64,000 nucleotides of DNA, from positions 248,001 to 312,000 of the forward strand of contig CAVQNQ010000007.1 in the NCBI GenBank assembly GCA_963714205.1. The letters run 5' to 3'. Both the position numbers and the translations under genes were made by a program. Source of the DNA: CAVQNQ01 sp963714205 (GTDB lineage Bacteria; Acidobacteriota; Terriglobia; Bryobacterales; Bryobacteraceae). Below the pieces are notes generated by a model that was given only the letters and a program-made list of their open reading frames with translations, was not told the origin of the DNA and ran no database searches. This document shows, in pieces, positions 1 to 12,770 of the stretch (the first letter of the stretch is position 1; each line of letters opens with the position of its first letter).

Positions 1-1239
1 CCAGGCCAGTACGCGCACCCAGGCGGAATTGCGGAATGAACCCATCCTGGAGGGGTCGCTGGTGAAGTGAATCAGCGGCACGATGGCGAAGGGGAGCTGC
101 ATGCTTAGAATCACCTGGCTCAAGATCAGCAGGCCAAAAGTGGCCTGATCGCCAGCAATATAAATGGTGAGAGCTGCGGGAATGATGGCCAGCGAGCGGG
201 TGATCAGGCGGCGCAGCCAGGGCCTCATGCGAATGTTGAGGAAACCCTCCATAACAATCTGTCCCGCAAGGGTTCCTGTAAGCGTGGAAGATTGCCCGGA
301 ACAGAGCAGCGCCACGGCAAATATGATGCCCGCCAGGCTGGTGCCGAGCAGCGGAACGAGCAGCGTTTGGGCCTGCTGGATCTCGGTCACTACGATGCCG
401 CGCTTGAAGAAAACCGCCGCGGCAAGCACCAGGATGGCGATGTTTACCAGCATGGCGCCGTTCAACGCAACCACGGAATCGATCAGGTTGTAGCGGCAAG
501 CGATGAGCTTGGCTTTCTCCGTATGGCCGATCTGGCGCGTCTGTACCAGGGCTGAATGGAGGTACAGATTGTGGGGCATCACGGTGGCGCCGATGATCCC
601 GATAGCCACGTATAAGCTATCCCGGTTGAGGCGCGGCACAAAACCTGTAAGGATCTCTTTAGCCAGTGGCTTAGCCCACAAAATCTCAACGAAAAAACAA
701 CCTGCGATTACGGTTATGAGGGCGAGCACGAAGGCCTCGATGGCGCGGATGCCGAAGCTTTGAAACCAGAGCAGCAACAGGGTGTCGGCGGCGGTAAGGA
801 TGACGCCCATCAGCAGGGGGATATGAAAGAGCAGGTTGAGACCGATGGCCGCGCCCAGCACTTCCGCCAGGTCGCAGGCGGCCACAGCGATTTCGCAGAG
901 CACCCACAGCGCCAGATTGACGTGCCGGGGATAAGTTTCCGAACAGGCTTGCGCCAAGTCGCGGCCGGTCACGATTCCCAGGCGGGCGCTCAGAGTCTGG
1001 AGGAGGATCGCCATGGCGTTGGACATCACCAGCACCCAGAGGAGCTGATAGCCGAAGCGCGCGCCGCCTTCGAGGTCGGTGGCCCAGTTGCCGGGGTCCA
1101 TGTAGCCCACGCTGACCAGGTAGGCCGGACCGGCAAAGGCGACCATGCGGCGCCAGAAGGTGAGTTGGAGGGTGCCTACGCTCGAGTGCACGTCGGCCAG
1201 CGAGCGGGCTTCGTGCGCGGGCGGGCGGGCGGCAGGCAT
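1..1239 (-). CDS. mntH: NRAMP/MntH-family divalent metal cation transporter (3' end outside window)
   Basis: Inner-membrane proton-coupled importer of divalent metals, usually Mn2+ or Fe2+. The frame is open from the ATG at 1239 to the window edge (413 codons seen), so the C-terminus is missing. The family metal-site motifs are visible: DPGN at about residues 48-51 in TM1 and MPHN at about 221-224 in TM6, with hydrophobic helices between and after them. The first ~30 residues are hydrophilic. It diverges from hypC with only a 43-base gap, so the two promoters must overlap or lie very close. NRAMP identity is secure; the metal is not readable from sequence. The location beside hydrogenase maturation genes raises nickel as a possibility, but that is inference only. 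Confidence 0.93.
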   Translation of the reverse strand, partial: MPAARPPAHEARSLADVHSSVGTLQLTFWRRMVAFAGPAYLVSVGYMDPGNWATDLEGGARFGYQLLWVLVMSNAMAILLQTLSARLGIVTGRDLAQACSETYPRHVNLALWVLCEIAVAACDLAEVLGAAIGLNLLFHIPLLMGVILTAADTLLLLWFQSFGIRAIEAFVLALITVIAGCFFVEILWAKPLAKEILTGFVPRLNRDSLYVAIGIIGATVMPHNLYLHSALVQTRQIGHTEKAKLIACRYNLIDSVVALNGAMLVNIAILVLAAAVFFKRGIVVTEIQQAQTLLVPLLGTSLAGIIFAVALLCSGQSSTLTGTLAGQIVMEGFLNIRMRPWLRRLITRSLAIIPAALTIYIAGDQATFGLLILSQVILSMQLPFAIVPLIHFTSDPSRMGSFRNSAWVRVLAW

Positions 1240-1282
1240 GGGAGTTCGGTCGCGGGGGCGCAACCTGATACCATAGTCTCAC

Positions 1283-1522
1283 ATGTGTTTAGCTGTACCG
1301 GGTAAGATTACCGAGTTGCGCGAGGAGGGCGGGGTGCCCATGGCGCGCGTGGATTTCGGAGGCGTGGCGCGGGATGCCTGCATGGTATACCTGCCTGAGG
1401 CGGCGGTAGGCGACTACGTCCTGGTGCACGTAGGATTCGCCATTACCCGGGTGGATGAGGAAGAGGCCGCCAAGACCCTGGCCGCGCTTAAAGAGTTAGG
1501 TGAGTTTTCCGATTTGGAATGA
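1283..1522 (+). CDS. hypC: HypC hydrogenase maturation chaperone
   Basis: Small chaperone (79 aa) that, with HypD, carries the Fe(CN)2CO unit to the large subunit of [NiFe] hydrogenases in the cytoplasm. It begins MCLAVPGKI, the invariant HypC N-terminus with the essential Cys at position 2, and the length is normal for the family. The stop overlaps the hypD start by 4 bases (ATGA), so the two are probably translationally coupled. It is the first gene of hypC-hypD-hypE. No hydrogenase structural gene and no hypA, hypB or hypF lies in the window. Confidence 0.95.
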   Translation: MCLAVPGKITELREEGGVPMARVDFGGVARDACMVYLPEAAVGDYVLVHVGFAITRVDEEEAAKTLAALKELGEFSDLE

Positions 1523-2613
1523 AGTATATAGACGAGTTCCGTAACCAGGAGCTCGCCCAAAACCTGCTCCTGCGGCTGCGCGCGCTGGTGACCCGTCCGT
1601 GGGTGGTGATGGAGGTCTGCGGCGGGCAGACGCACTCGATCGTCAAATACGGCCTGGATGAACTGCTGCCCAAGGAGATCGAGCTGGCGCATGGGCCGGG
1701 CTGCCCGGTGTGCGTCACCTCGCTCGAGCTGATCGACCGGGCGCATGCGCTGGCCCGGCGGCCGGACGTCATCTTCTGCTCCTTCGGCGATATGCTGCGC
1801 GTGCCGGGATCCTCGGGGGATCTGTTCCAGATCCGGTCGCAAGGCGGCGACGTGCGGGTGGTTTATTCGCCGCTCGATTGCCTGAAGCTGGCGCGCGCGA
1901 ATCCCACCAAACGCGTGGTGTTTTTCGCCATTGGCTTTGAGACCACCGCCCCGGCCAATGCTATGTCGGTATGGCAGGCGCGCGCGCAAAACATTGAGAA
2001 CTACGCGATGCTGGTTTCGCACGTCACCGTGCCGCCGGCCATGACCGCCATTCTGGAATCGCCCAACAACCGGGTGCAGGCGTTTCTGGGAGCGGGACAC
2101 GTGTGCGCGGTGATGGGGTGGGAGGAATACGAGCCGCTGGCGGCGCGCTACCGGGTGCCCATCGTGGTGACGGGCTTCGAGCCGCTGGATCTGCTGGAAG
2201 GGATCTTCCGGGCCGTGCGGCAGCTCGAAGAGGGGCGCCACGAGGTGGAAAACGCGTACTCGCGGGCAGTCTCACGGGAAGGCAATCGGGAAGCGCGGCG
2301 CATGATCTCGCGGGTATTCGAACCGTGCGACCGGGCCTGGCGGGGAATCGGGGTCATCCCGGGAAGCGGTTACCGCCTGCGGGAGGAGTTCGCGGCGTAT
2401 GACGCGGCGCGCATCTTTGACCTTCAAGGAATCGTTTCAACCGAGCCGGAGAACTGCATCAGCGGATTGATCTTGCAAGGCGCGCGGCGGCCCAGCGATT
2501 GCCCGGCATTCGGAACTGCCTGCACGCCCGAGACGCCTCTGGGCGCGACGATGGTCTCGGCCGAGGGCGCCTGCGCGGCCTACTACAACTACGGGAGGCA
2601 CCTGTCCCGGTGA
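1519..2613 (+). CDS. hypD: HypD hydrogenase formation protein
   Basis: Iron-sulfur protein (364 aa) on which, in complex with HypC, the Fe(CN)2CO group of [NiFe] hydrogenase is assembled. Conserved cysteine motifs are present: CGGQTHS at about residue 34, GPGCPVC at about 59-65, and a C-terminal cluster with CISGLILQG and CPAFGTAC that would hold the [4Fe-4S] cluster. The length matches the family. It overlaps hypC by 4 bases upstream and hypE by 4 bases downstream (GTGA), so the three genes form one tight operon. Confidence 0.96.
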   Translation: MKYIDEFRNQELAQNLLLRLRALVTRPWVVMEVCGGQTHSIVKYGLDELLPKEIELAHGPGCPVCVTSLELIDRAHALARRPDVIFCSFGDMLRVPGSSGDLFQIRSQGGDVRVVYSPLDCLKLARANPTKRVVFFAIGFETTAPANAMSVWQARAQNIENYAMLVSHVTVPPAMTAILESPNNRVQAFLGAGHVCAVMGWEEYEPLAARYRVPIVVTGFEPLDLLEGIFRAVRQLEEGRHEVENAYSRAVSREGNREARRMISRVFEPCDRAWRGIGVIPGSGYRLREEFAAYDAARIFDLQGIVSTEPENCISGLILQGARRPSDCPAFGTACTPETPLGATMVSAEGACAAYYNYGRHLSR

Positions 2614-3653
2614 AGGATTTTACCCTCGCTTGTCCGCTGCCGGTGACGGACCGCAAAACGGTGGTGCTGGGCCACGGGAGCGGCGGCAAGCTCACCGCGC
2701 AGCTCATCCGGGACCTGATCCTGCCGGCCTTCGATAACCCGCTGCTCAACCGCCTGGACGACCAGGCGGTGCTGGAAGCCGGCGGCGCGCGCATCGCTTT
2801 CACCACGGATGGCTTCGTGGTGACGCCGCTCTTTTTTCCGGGCGGCGATATCGGGAAGCTGGCGGTCCACGGGACCATTAATGATCTGGCCATGAGCGGC
2901 GCCATGCCGCTGGCGCTCAGCGCGGCCTTCATCATCGAAGAAGGTTTCCCGATGGAGGATTTGCGGGCCGTGGTGGCGTCCATGGCGGAAGCTGCGCGCG
3001 CGGCGGGCGTCGAGATCGTCACCGGGGATACCAAGGTGGTGCCGCGCGGCGCGGCGGACAAGATGTTCGTGACCACGGCGGGAGTGGGGCTGGTGGCGGC
3101 GGGGGTGGATATCTCGGCAGGCAACGCGCGGCCGGGCGATCGCATCCTGCTGAGCGGCACGATCGGCGACCATGGCATGGCGGTGATGGCCGAGCGCGAG
3201 GGTTTGGAATTCGCGGGGGCCATCCAATCCGACACGGCCGCGCTGCACCGGCTGGTGGCGGCCATGACAGCGGCGGGGGAGATCCACGCGCTACGCGACC
3301 CCACGCGCGGCGGGTTGGGAGCGACGCTGGTAGAGATCGCGGCGGCGGCGCGCATCGGAGTGGAGGCGGAAGCGCGGGCCATTCCGGTGAAGGAGCCGGT
3401 GCGGGCAGCCTGCGAGCTACTGGGGATCGATCCGCTGTTCGTAGCCAACGAGGGGAAACTGGCGGCATTTGTGGCCCCGCAAAGCGCCGCGAGCGTGCTG
3501 GCGGCCATGCGAGCGATGCCGGAGGGACGCGAGGCGGTGGAGATCGGCGAGGCGGTGAAGGCACATCCGGGGATGGTGCTGCTGCGGACCGAAGTGGGCG
3601 GCACGCGCGTGGTGGATCTGCCCTTCGGGGAGCAGTTACCGCGGATCTGTTAA
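2610..3653 (+). CDS. hypE: HypE carbamoyl-dehydratase (hydrogenase expression/formation protein)
   Basis: PurM/AIR-synthase-like ATPase that dehydrates the carbamoyl group, delivered by HypF to its C-terminal cysteine, to a thiocyanate that supplies the CN ligands. I place the start at the GTG at 2610, which overlaps the hypD stop as GTGA and gives 347 aa, the normal family size. The same frame is open further upstream, but only inside hypD. The protein ends PRIC, the universally conserved HypE tail whose terminal Cys is the modified residue. The N-terminal VVLGHGSGGKL motif and the DPTRGGLGATL segment fit the fold. A strong hairpin follows directly. Confidence 0.95.
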   Translation: MKDFTLACPLPVTDRKTVVLGHGSGGKLTAQLIRDLILPAFDNPLLNRLDDQAVLEAGGARIAFTTDGFVVTPLFFPGGDIGKLAVHGTINDLAMSGAMPLALSAAFIIEEGFPMEDLRAVVASMAEAARAAGVEIVTGDTKVVPRGAADKMFVTTAGVGLVAAGVDISAGNARPGDRILLSGTIGDHGMAVMAEREGLEFAGAIQSDTAALHRLVAAMTAAGEIHALRDPTRGGLGATLVEIAAAARIGVEAEARAIPVKEPVRAACELLGIDPLFVANEGKLAAFVAPQSAASVLAAMRAMPEGREAVEIGEAVKAHPGMVLLRTEVGGTRVVDLPFGEQLPRIC

Positions 3654-3657
3654 GGGC

Positions 3658-3685
3658 GGCGGCCCGGTGAGTGCGCCGGGCCGCC
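3658..3685. terminator. GC hairpin between convergent hypE and the TIGR03437 gene
   Basis: Perfect 10-bp inverted repeat GGCGGCCCGG (3658-3667) and CCGGGCCGCC (3676-3685) around an 8-base loop. It fills the 41-base space between two convergent genes. There is no T-run on either strand, so it is not a classic intrinsic terminator; it may act as a transcript-end stabiliser or a bidirectional Rho-assisted stop. Confidence 0.5.
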
Positions 3686-3694
3686 CGAGCGCGC

Positions 3695-5602
3695 TTACTG
3701 CGAGATCGGGATGGTGGCCTGATCGTTTTCGGAGTCTATGGTCGAGATATCGATGTCGTCGGCTTGGCCCGTGGTAACTCCCGAGGGGATGGTCACATTG
3801 ACCTGGTACAAGCCGGCCAGGCCCGGCGCCAGACCCTGATAGTTGACGGTGGCCTGCACGCCGTCGATGAAGACATAAATCGGGTTCACCAGGGTAGCCG
3901 AGGCATTCGGCGGTCCCGCGGCGCCCGCCGCCGCGTTCAAGAGGTTCACAGTTCCGAGACCGCTCACAAAGAGTGCAACCTGTTCGCCGACTTTGGCCGG
4001 GTTGCTGGCGGTTATGGGCACGTAAGTGGCGGCATCCAGGATGGCGCCATCGCCCTCCCCATTCTCGGTGAGAGTGAAGACGCCGGGCGAGGTATTCCCG
4101 CTGTACCACTGCGCGGTATTCGATGGGGTCCCGTTGTTGACCACTTGAATGCCCACGTCGAGAGCGCCATCGGATGGCGACGTGTATGGCACGACCGCCT
4201 CGATGAACCCGGGGCTCACATAAAAGAGCGGGATGGCAGAGCCGTTAATGTTCACCTGGACGTTGCCCAGCGTAGTGGGAAACGGCAGCGCGGTGGCTTG
4301 AGCGGTCTGCGTGGCCATACCCGATCCATAGATCGCTATGAATTCACCCGGCGAGATAGACTGCTCGAAGGGCGAGGAACTGGCGGCATTGACGATCGCC
4401 TGCGGGTTCAGAAATACGCCCGAGCCGGTCACCGGGATGGATTTGGCGTAGACGTTCAGATAGTAGAGACCGGAGGCGCCCGATGAGATCACGATGTTGC
4501 CGCCCGCACCCGCGGCGTAATCTTCATAGGTAGTCCCCGATGAGTCCCCGAAGGCGACGGTGCCGTTCCCGTTAAAGACAAACGGGTCGCTATAGGTATC
4601 GTCATAGGAAAAATCCACCGGATCGGTGGCGCGCTCATAAGCCACCTCGAGTCCACTGGACTCATTGGCCACGCCCTGCGAGGAATACAGGCCAAAGCCA
4701 TCGGGGGTGAGATCGTTCTGCACGATACCGGTGAAGTAGAGCCCGTTGAGGGGCGTGGTGTTGTTGGTGCCCGAGAGCGCCTTGGCCCCCACGATGAAGT
4801 CGTAGCTGGAACCTCCGCCGGCGATGAAGAACGATCCATCCGGGGAGACGTACAGCGTCTTGCTTCCGGACAGCAACTGGCTGGCGGCCGCCACTCCGCT
4901 GGGAGCCGGGAAGGTAATGCTCCCATTCCCCGCCGTGCCCACCGAGTAGGTGGCGCCCGAAGAGGTCTGCGAGGTCAAGCTGGCGCCCACGGTGGCGACA
5001 GTTCCGGTTATGGAGGGATTGCCCAGGTTTCCGCTGCCATCGGCCGTGACGGAGAAGCCTGTGTTGATGGCGGAATTGGTGTTGCCGCCCCGGAATTCCA
5101 GACTGGACACGTTGTAGGTTCCGCTCAAAGTGGAGTTCGAGGCATTGTTGTTGGCCACTTGAACGGCCACGAACAGATCCAAAGTCGGCCCATAAGAATC
5201 CGTGCTGCTGCCGACCAAGACTTGGTTTGTGCCCGTCGTTCCCACCCCTCCGTAGATCGTATCCGCTACACCGTTATCACCCAAGTCCACTCCCGGCGTT
5301 ATGGTGAACGTACCGTTGGAGAGAACGCTGTAGGTGCCGGGAGTGGTCAGGCTGGTGGTGGTTCCATCCGGGTTCAGCCGCGTGGCGCTGATCGAGTACT
5401 TCCCATTACCATCGAACGTCAAGGTACCGGAGGTGCTCATGACCTCGTTGTTGGCAGTGCTGGTGTCCACGCCCATCTGCCGAAAGTAATAGCTGCCATG
5501 GATTGTCGAATTACTCGGCAGGCCTTGGCCCGCCAGGGGCACGGTCCCCAGAACAATCCCGGAAAGGAGCGCTGCATAAACGCAAAACCGGCAATTTACC
5601 AT
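3695..5602 (-). CDS. Secreted protein with C-terminal TIGR03437 (Solibacter-type) domain
   Basis: Predicted exported protein of 635 aa, function unknown. The start at 5602 gives a signal peptide with a hydrophobic stretch (YAALLSGIVLGTVPLAG) that would be removed near residue 25. The middle is low-charge, Ser/Thr/Gly/Asn-rich beta-type sequence with repeats of the form SGTLTFDGNGKYSIS. The last ~220 residues match the TIGR03437 pattern: ISPGEFIAIYGSGM, then a segment like VSPGFIEAVVPY, PAKVGEQVALFVSGLG, and a tail like GLAGLYQVNVTIPSGV. The frame continues upstream into gltD but that part is not translated sequence of this gene. It lies 20 bases after gltD on the same strand, so read-through from gltBD is possible, though its role seems unrelated. 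Confidence 0.85.
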   Translation of the reverse strand: MVNCRFCVYAALLSGIVLGTVPLAGQGLPSNSTIHGSYYFRQMGVDTSTANNEVMSTSGTLTFDGNGKYSISATRLNPDGTTTSLTTPGTYSVLSNGTFTITPGVDLGDNGVADTIYGGVGTTGTNQVLVGSSTDSYGPTLDLFVAVQVANNNASNSTLSGTYNVSSLEFRGGNTNSAINTGFSVTADGSGNLGNPSITGTVATVGASLTSQTSSGATYSVGTAGNGSITFPAPSGVAAASQLLSGSKTLYVSPDGSFFIAGGGSSYDFIVGAKALSGTNNTTPLNGLYFTGIVQNDLTPDGFGLYSSQGVANESSGLEVAYERATDPVDFSYDDTYSDPFVFNGNGTVAFGDSSGTTYEDYAAGAGGNIVISSGASGLYYLNVYAKSIPVTGSGVFLNPQAIVNAASSSPFEQSISPGEFIAIYGSGMATQTAQATALPFPTTLGNVQVNINGSAIPLFYVSPGFIEAVVPYTSPSDGALDVGIQVVNNGTPSNTAQWYSGNTSPGVFTLTENGEGDGAILDAATYVPITASNPAKVGEQVALFVSGLGTVNLLNAAAGAAGPPNASATLVNPIYVFIDGVQATVNYQGLAPGLAGLYQVNVTIPSGVTTGQADDIDISTIDSENDQATIPISQ

Positions 5603-5622
5603 ATGTTTGCATTGTACGAGCT

Positions 5623-7043
5623 TCAGGGCAGTTGCGTTACACCCATCAGATAGCGGTCGATACCGCGGGCGGCTTTGCGGCCCTCGGCGATGGCCCAGAC
5701 CACCAGCGATTGGCCGCGGCGCATGTCCCCGGCCGCGAAGACGCCCGGCACGGAGGTCATGGAAGCCTCGTCGGTGGCCACGTTGCCGCGGGCATCCAGC
5801 TTCACTTCGAACTCTTCGAGGATGCCCTTCTTCACAGGACCGGTAAAGCCCATGGCCAGGAGCACCAGGTCGGCATCCAGGGTGAACGCGGAGCCGGCCT
5901 GCGGCTCGAAGCGCGGCGGCGGGCCGACGCGCTCGGCGTGCAACTGCCGCACATGGCCGTTCGCATCGCCGGTGAAGCGGACGGTGGAAACGCTCCAATC
6001 GCGCAGACCGCCCTCTTCGTGGGAACTTTCGGTGCGCAACTGCATGGGCCACATGGGCCACGGGGTGGAAGGGGAACGCTCGTCGGGTGGCTTGGGGAGC
6101 AGCTCGAACTGGGTCACCGAGAGGGCGTGCTGGCGGTGGCTGGTGCCCAGGCAATCGGCTCCGGTGTCGCCGCCACCGATGATCACCACGCGCTTGCCGG
6201 TGGCCAGGATGGCTTCGGCTTCGGGAACCGTCTCGCCTTCGCAGCGGCGGTTCTGCTGGGGCAGGAACTCCATGGCGAAGTGGATGCCCTTCAGTTCGCG
6301 CCCGGGCACCGCGAGGTCGCGGGGATGCTCGGCTCCGCCGGCCAACAGGATGGCGTCGAATTCCTTGCGCAGGGCGGAGGCGGGAATGCCGGCGCCCACG
6401 TGAGCATTGGTCTCGAAGCGCACGCCCTCGGCGCGCATCTGCTCGAGGCGCCGGTCGATGAGGTGCTTCTCCATTTTGAAATGCGGGATGCCGTAGCGCA
6501 GCAGTCCGCCGATGCGGTCGTTCTTCTCGAAGACCGTGACCTCGTGACCGGCGCGCGCCAACTGCTGCGCGGCGGCCAGGCCGGCGGGACCGGATCCGAC
6601 CACGGCCACGCGCTTGCCGGTGTGAACGGCGGGCGGCTCGGGCTTAATGTAGCCCTCCTCGAAGGCCCGGTCGATGATGGTCTTTTCGATCTGCTTGATG
6701 GTGACGGGCGGATCGGTAATGCCCAGCACGCAGGAGGCTTCGCAGGGAGCCGGACAGATGCGCCCGGTGAACTCGGGGAAGTTATTGGTGGCGTGCAACT
6801 GGCGAGCGGCTTCGCGCCAGCGGTTGTGGTACACCAGGTCGTTGAAATCGGGGATCAGGTTGGTCAGCGGGCAGCCCTGATGGCAGAAGGGCACCCCGCA
6901 ATCCATACAGCGGGCAGCCTGCTTGTTGAGGCTGTCCTGGGGAAACGGCAGGTAGATCTCGAACCAGTCGTTGATGCGTTCGGCCACCGGGCGGCGCCCG
7001 GCGTGCTCGCGCGTATATTCGAGGAAACCCGTCACCTTGCCCA

Positions 7044-7044
<1 letters not shown>
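5623..7044 (-). CDS. gltD: Glutamate synthase small (beta) subunit
   Basis: NADPH-oxidising subunit of glutamate synthase (473 aa), passing electrons through FAD and Fe-S clusters to the GltB subunit for glutamate formation from 2-oxoglutarate and glutamine. The N-terminal cluster motif is seen as CMDCGVPFCHQGC at about residues 46-58, with CPAPCEASC soon after. The FAD site VVGSGPAGLAAAQ lies near residue 150, and the NADPH site IIGGGDTGADCLG follows. The ATG at 7044 shares one base with the gltB stop (TGATG), so the genes are coupled. Length is typical. Confidence 0.97.
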
Positions 7045-11585
<4,541 letters not shown>

Positions 11586-11666
11586 GGCTCTTCGTGGGGA
11601 ATCCGACAGTCCGAAAAGTTGATCCGGACCGCGTCTTCACTAACCTGGGCGCTTGCCTTGAGCAAC

Positions 11667-11708
11667 AGTGTAACAGCTTCCGGCAGTATTAGACAATAGG
11701 GAAATAAT
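11667..11708 (-). promoter_or_regulatory. Predicted gltB promoter with overlapping LysR-type dyad
   Basis: On the minus strand TTGTCT (11691-11696) and TACACT (11667-11672) are separated by 18 bases, and the -10 is extended (TGTTACACT). This puts the start of transcription near 11660, about 75 bases before the gltB ATG. A dyad ATTA-N13-TAAT (11688-11708), holding a T-N11-A core as in LysR-family operators, overlaps the -35. This is a position where a GltC-like activator would bind. Read by eye; no scoring was possible. Confidence 0.4.
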
Positions 11709-11711
11709 ACC

Positions 11712-11741
11712 TTGTACAATCACGTTTGCTTATGCTATTCT
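11712..11741 (+). promoter_or_regulatory. Possible promoter of the LysR-family gene
   Basis: TTGTAC (11712-11717) and TATTCT (11736-11741) are 18 bases apart, with an extended -10 (TGCTATTCT). Transcription would begin next to the GTG start codon at 11749, implying a very short or absent leader. Weak by sequence alone. Confidence 0.3.
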
Positions 11742-11748
11742 AAGCTCG

Positions 11749-12666
11749 GTGTCGTTCCCGGAAGCACGACTTTTCAAAGAGATAGCTGCCACGCGCAGCA
11801 TGAGCAAGGGCGCGGAGCATTGTGGCGTGAGCCAATCCGCGGCTAGCCAGCACGTTCAGGAGGTGGAGCGCCGCCTCGGGGCGGTCCTTCTGGACCGCAC
11901 CAAGCGCCCCCTGGAACTGACCGCGGCGGGACGACTCTACGCCGACTTTTGCCGCGACGTACTGCGGCGCGAGCAGGAATTCGCAGAGGCGCTCGAAGAA
12001 CTCAAAGGCGGCGTGGCCGTGGCCCTGAGGGTGGCCTCGATCTATTCGATCGGCCTTTCCGAAATGAGCCGCCTGCGCGAGGAATTCTCACGCCTGCACC
12101 CCTCCGCCAGCTTGCTGGTGGAGTACATGCGGCCTGAGAAGGTCTATGAGGCCGTGCGCAACGATGCCGCCGACCTGGGCCTGGTGAGCTATCCGCAATC
12201 GAGCCGCGAGATCGCGGCCATTCCGTGGCGCGACGAGGAGATGCAGGTGGCCGCGCCGCCGGCGCACCCGCTGGCGCGAAGCAGCGCGGTGTATCCGGCC
12301 GATCTCAACGGGCTGGACTTCATCGGCTTCGATGAAGACCTCTCGATCCGCCGCGAAATCGACCGGTTTCTGCGGGCGCAGGGCGTATCGGTAAACCTGG
12401 TGATGCACTTCGACAACATCCAGACCATCAAAGAAGCTGTGGCGCTGGGTTCGGGCGTGAGCATTCTGCCGGCGCGCACCATGCAGGCGGAGATCGCGCA
12501 GGGGCGGCTGGTGGCGCTGCGGCTGGAGGCGCCGGAGCTGGCCCGGCCGGTGGGGATCGTGCATCTGCGGCGCAAGAAACTGAACCGCGCGGCCCGCGAG
12601 TTCCTGGAGTTGGCTCTCGGAGCGGGCGCGGCGCAGGAAAGCCGCGAGCCCGCCTTGAGATCGTAG
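11749..12666 (+). CDS. LysR-family transcriptional regulator (GltC-like position)
   Basis: DNA-binding regulator of 305 aa. An N-terminal winged helix-turn-helix (about residues 1-60, with SMSKGAEHCGVSQSAASQHV and then EVERRLG) is followed by the LysR substrate-binding fold. The start is a GTG at 11749; no better in-frame start exists upstream, although the N-terminus is a few residues shorter than usual. The gene diverges from gltBD across a 163-base gap, the same layout as gltC and gltAB in Bacillus subtilis. Control of glutamate synthase is therefore likely, with 2-oxoglutarate or glutamate as possible effectors, by inference only. It also precedes the methylmalonyl operon on the same strand, so a role there cannot be excluded. 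Confidence 0.88.
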   Translation: MSFPEARLFKEIAATRSMSKGAEHCGVSQSAASQHVQEVERRLGAVLLDRTKRPLELTAAGRLYADFCRDVLRREQEFAEALEELKGGVAVALRVASIYSIGLSEMSRLREEFSRLHPSASLLVEYMRPEKVYEAVRNDAADLGLVSYPQSSREIAAIPWRDEEMQVAAPPAHPLARSSAVYPADLNGLDFIGFDEDLSIRREIDRFLRAQGVSVNLVMHFDNIQTIKEAVALGSGVSILPARTMQAEIAQGRLVALRLEAPELARPVGIVHLRRKKLNRAAREFLELALGAGAAQESREPALRS

Positions 12667-12770
12667 CCCTCGAAGCTCGGGCGGCCGCGCAGCCGCTCCC
12701 CCCGGTTTCGTTAGACAATGAAATTGGGTGCCGTGGCTAACGCCGCGGCGGAACAACGGGGGGATCCGAA

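Noticed and set aside
3658..3685. Classic Rho-independent terminator for hypE
   Set aside because: The stem is strong but no T-run follows on either strand; recorded as a hairpin with moderate confidence.
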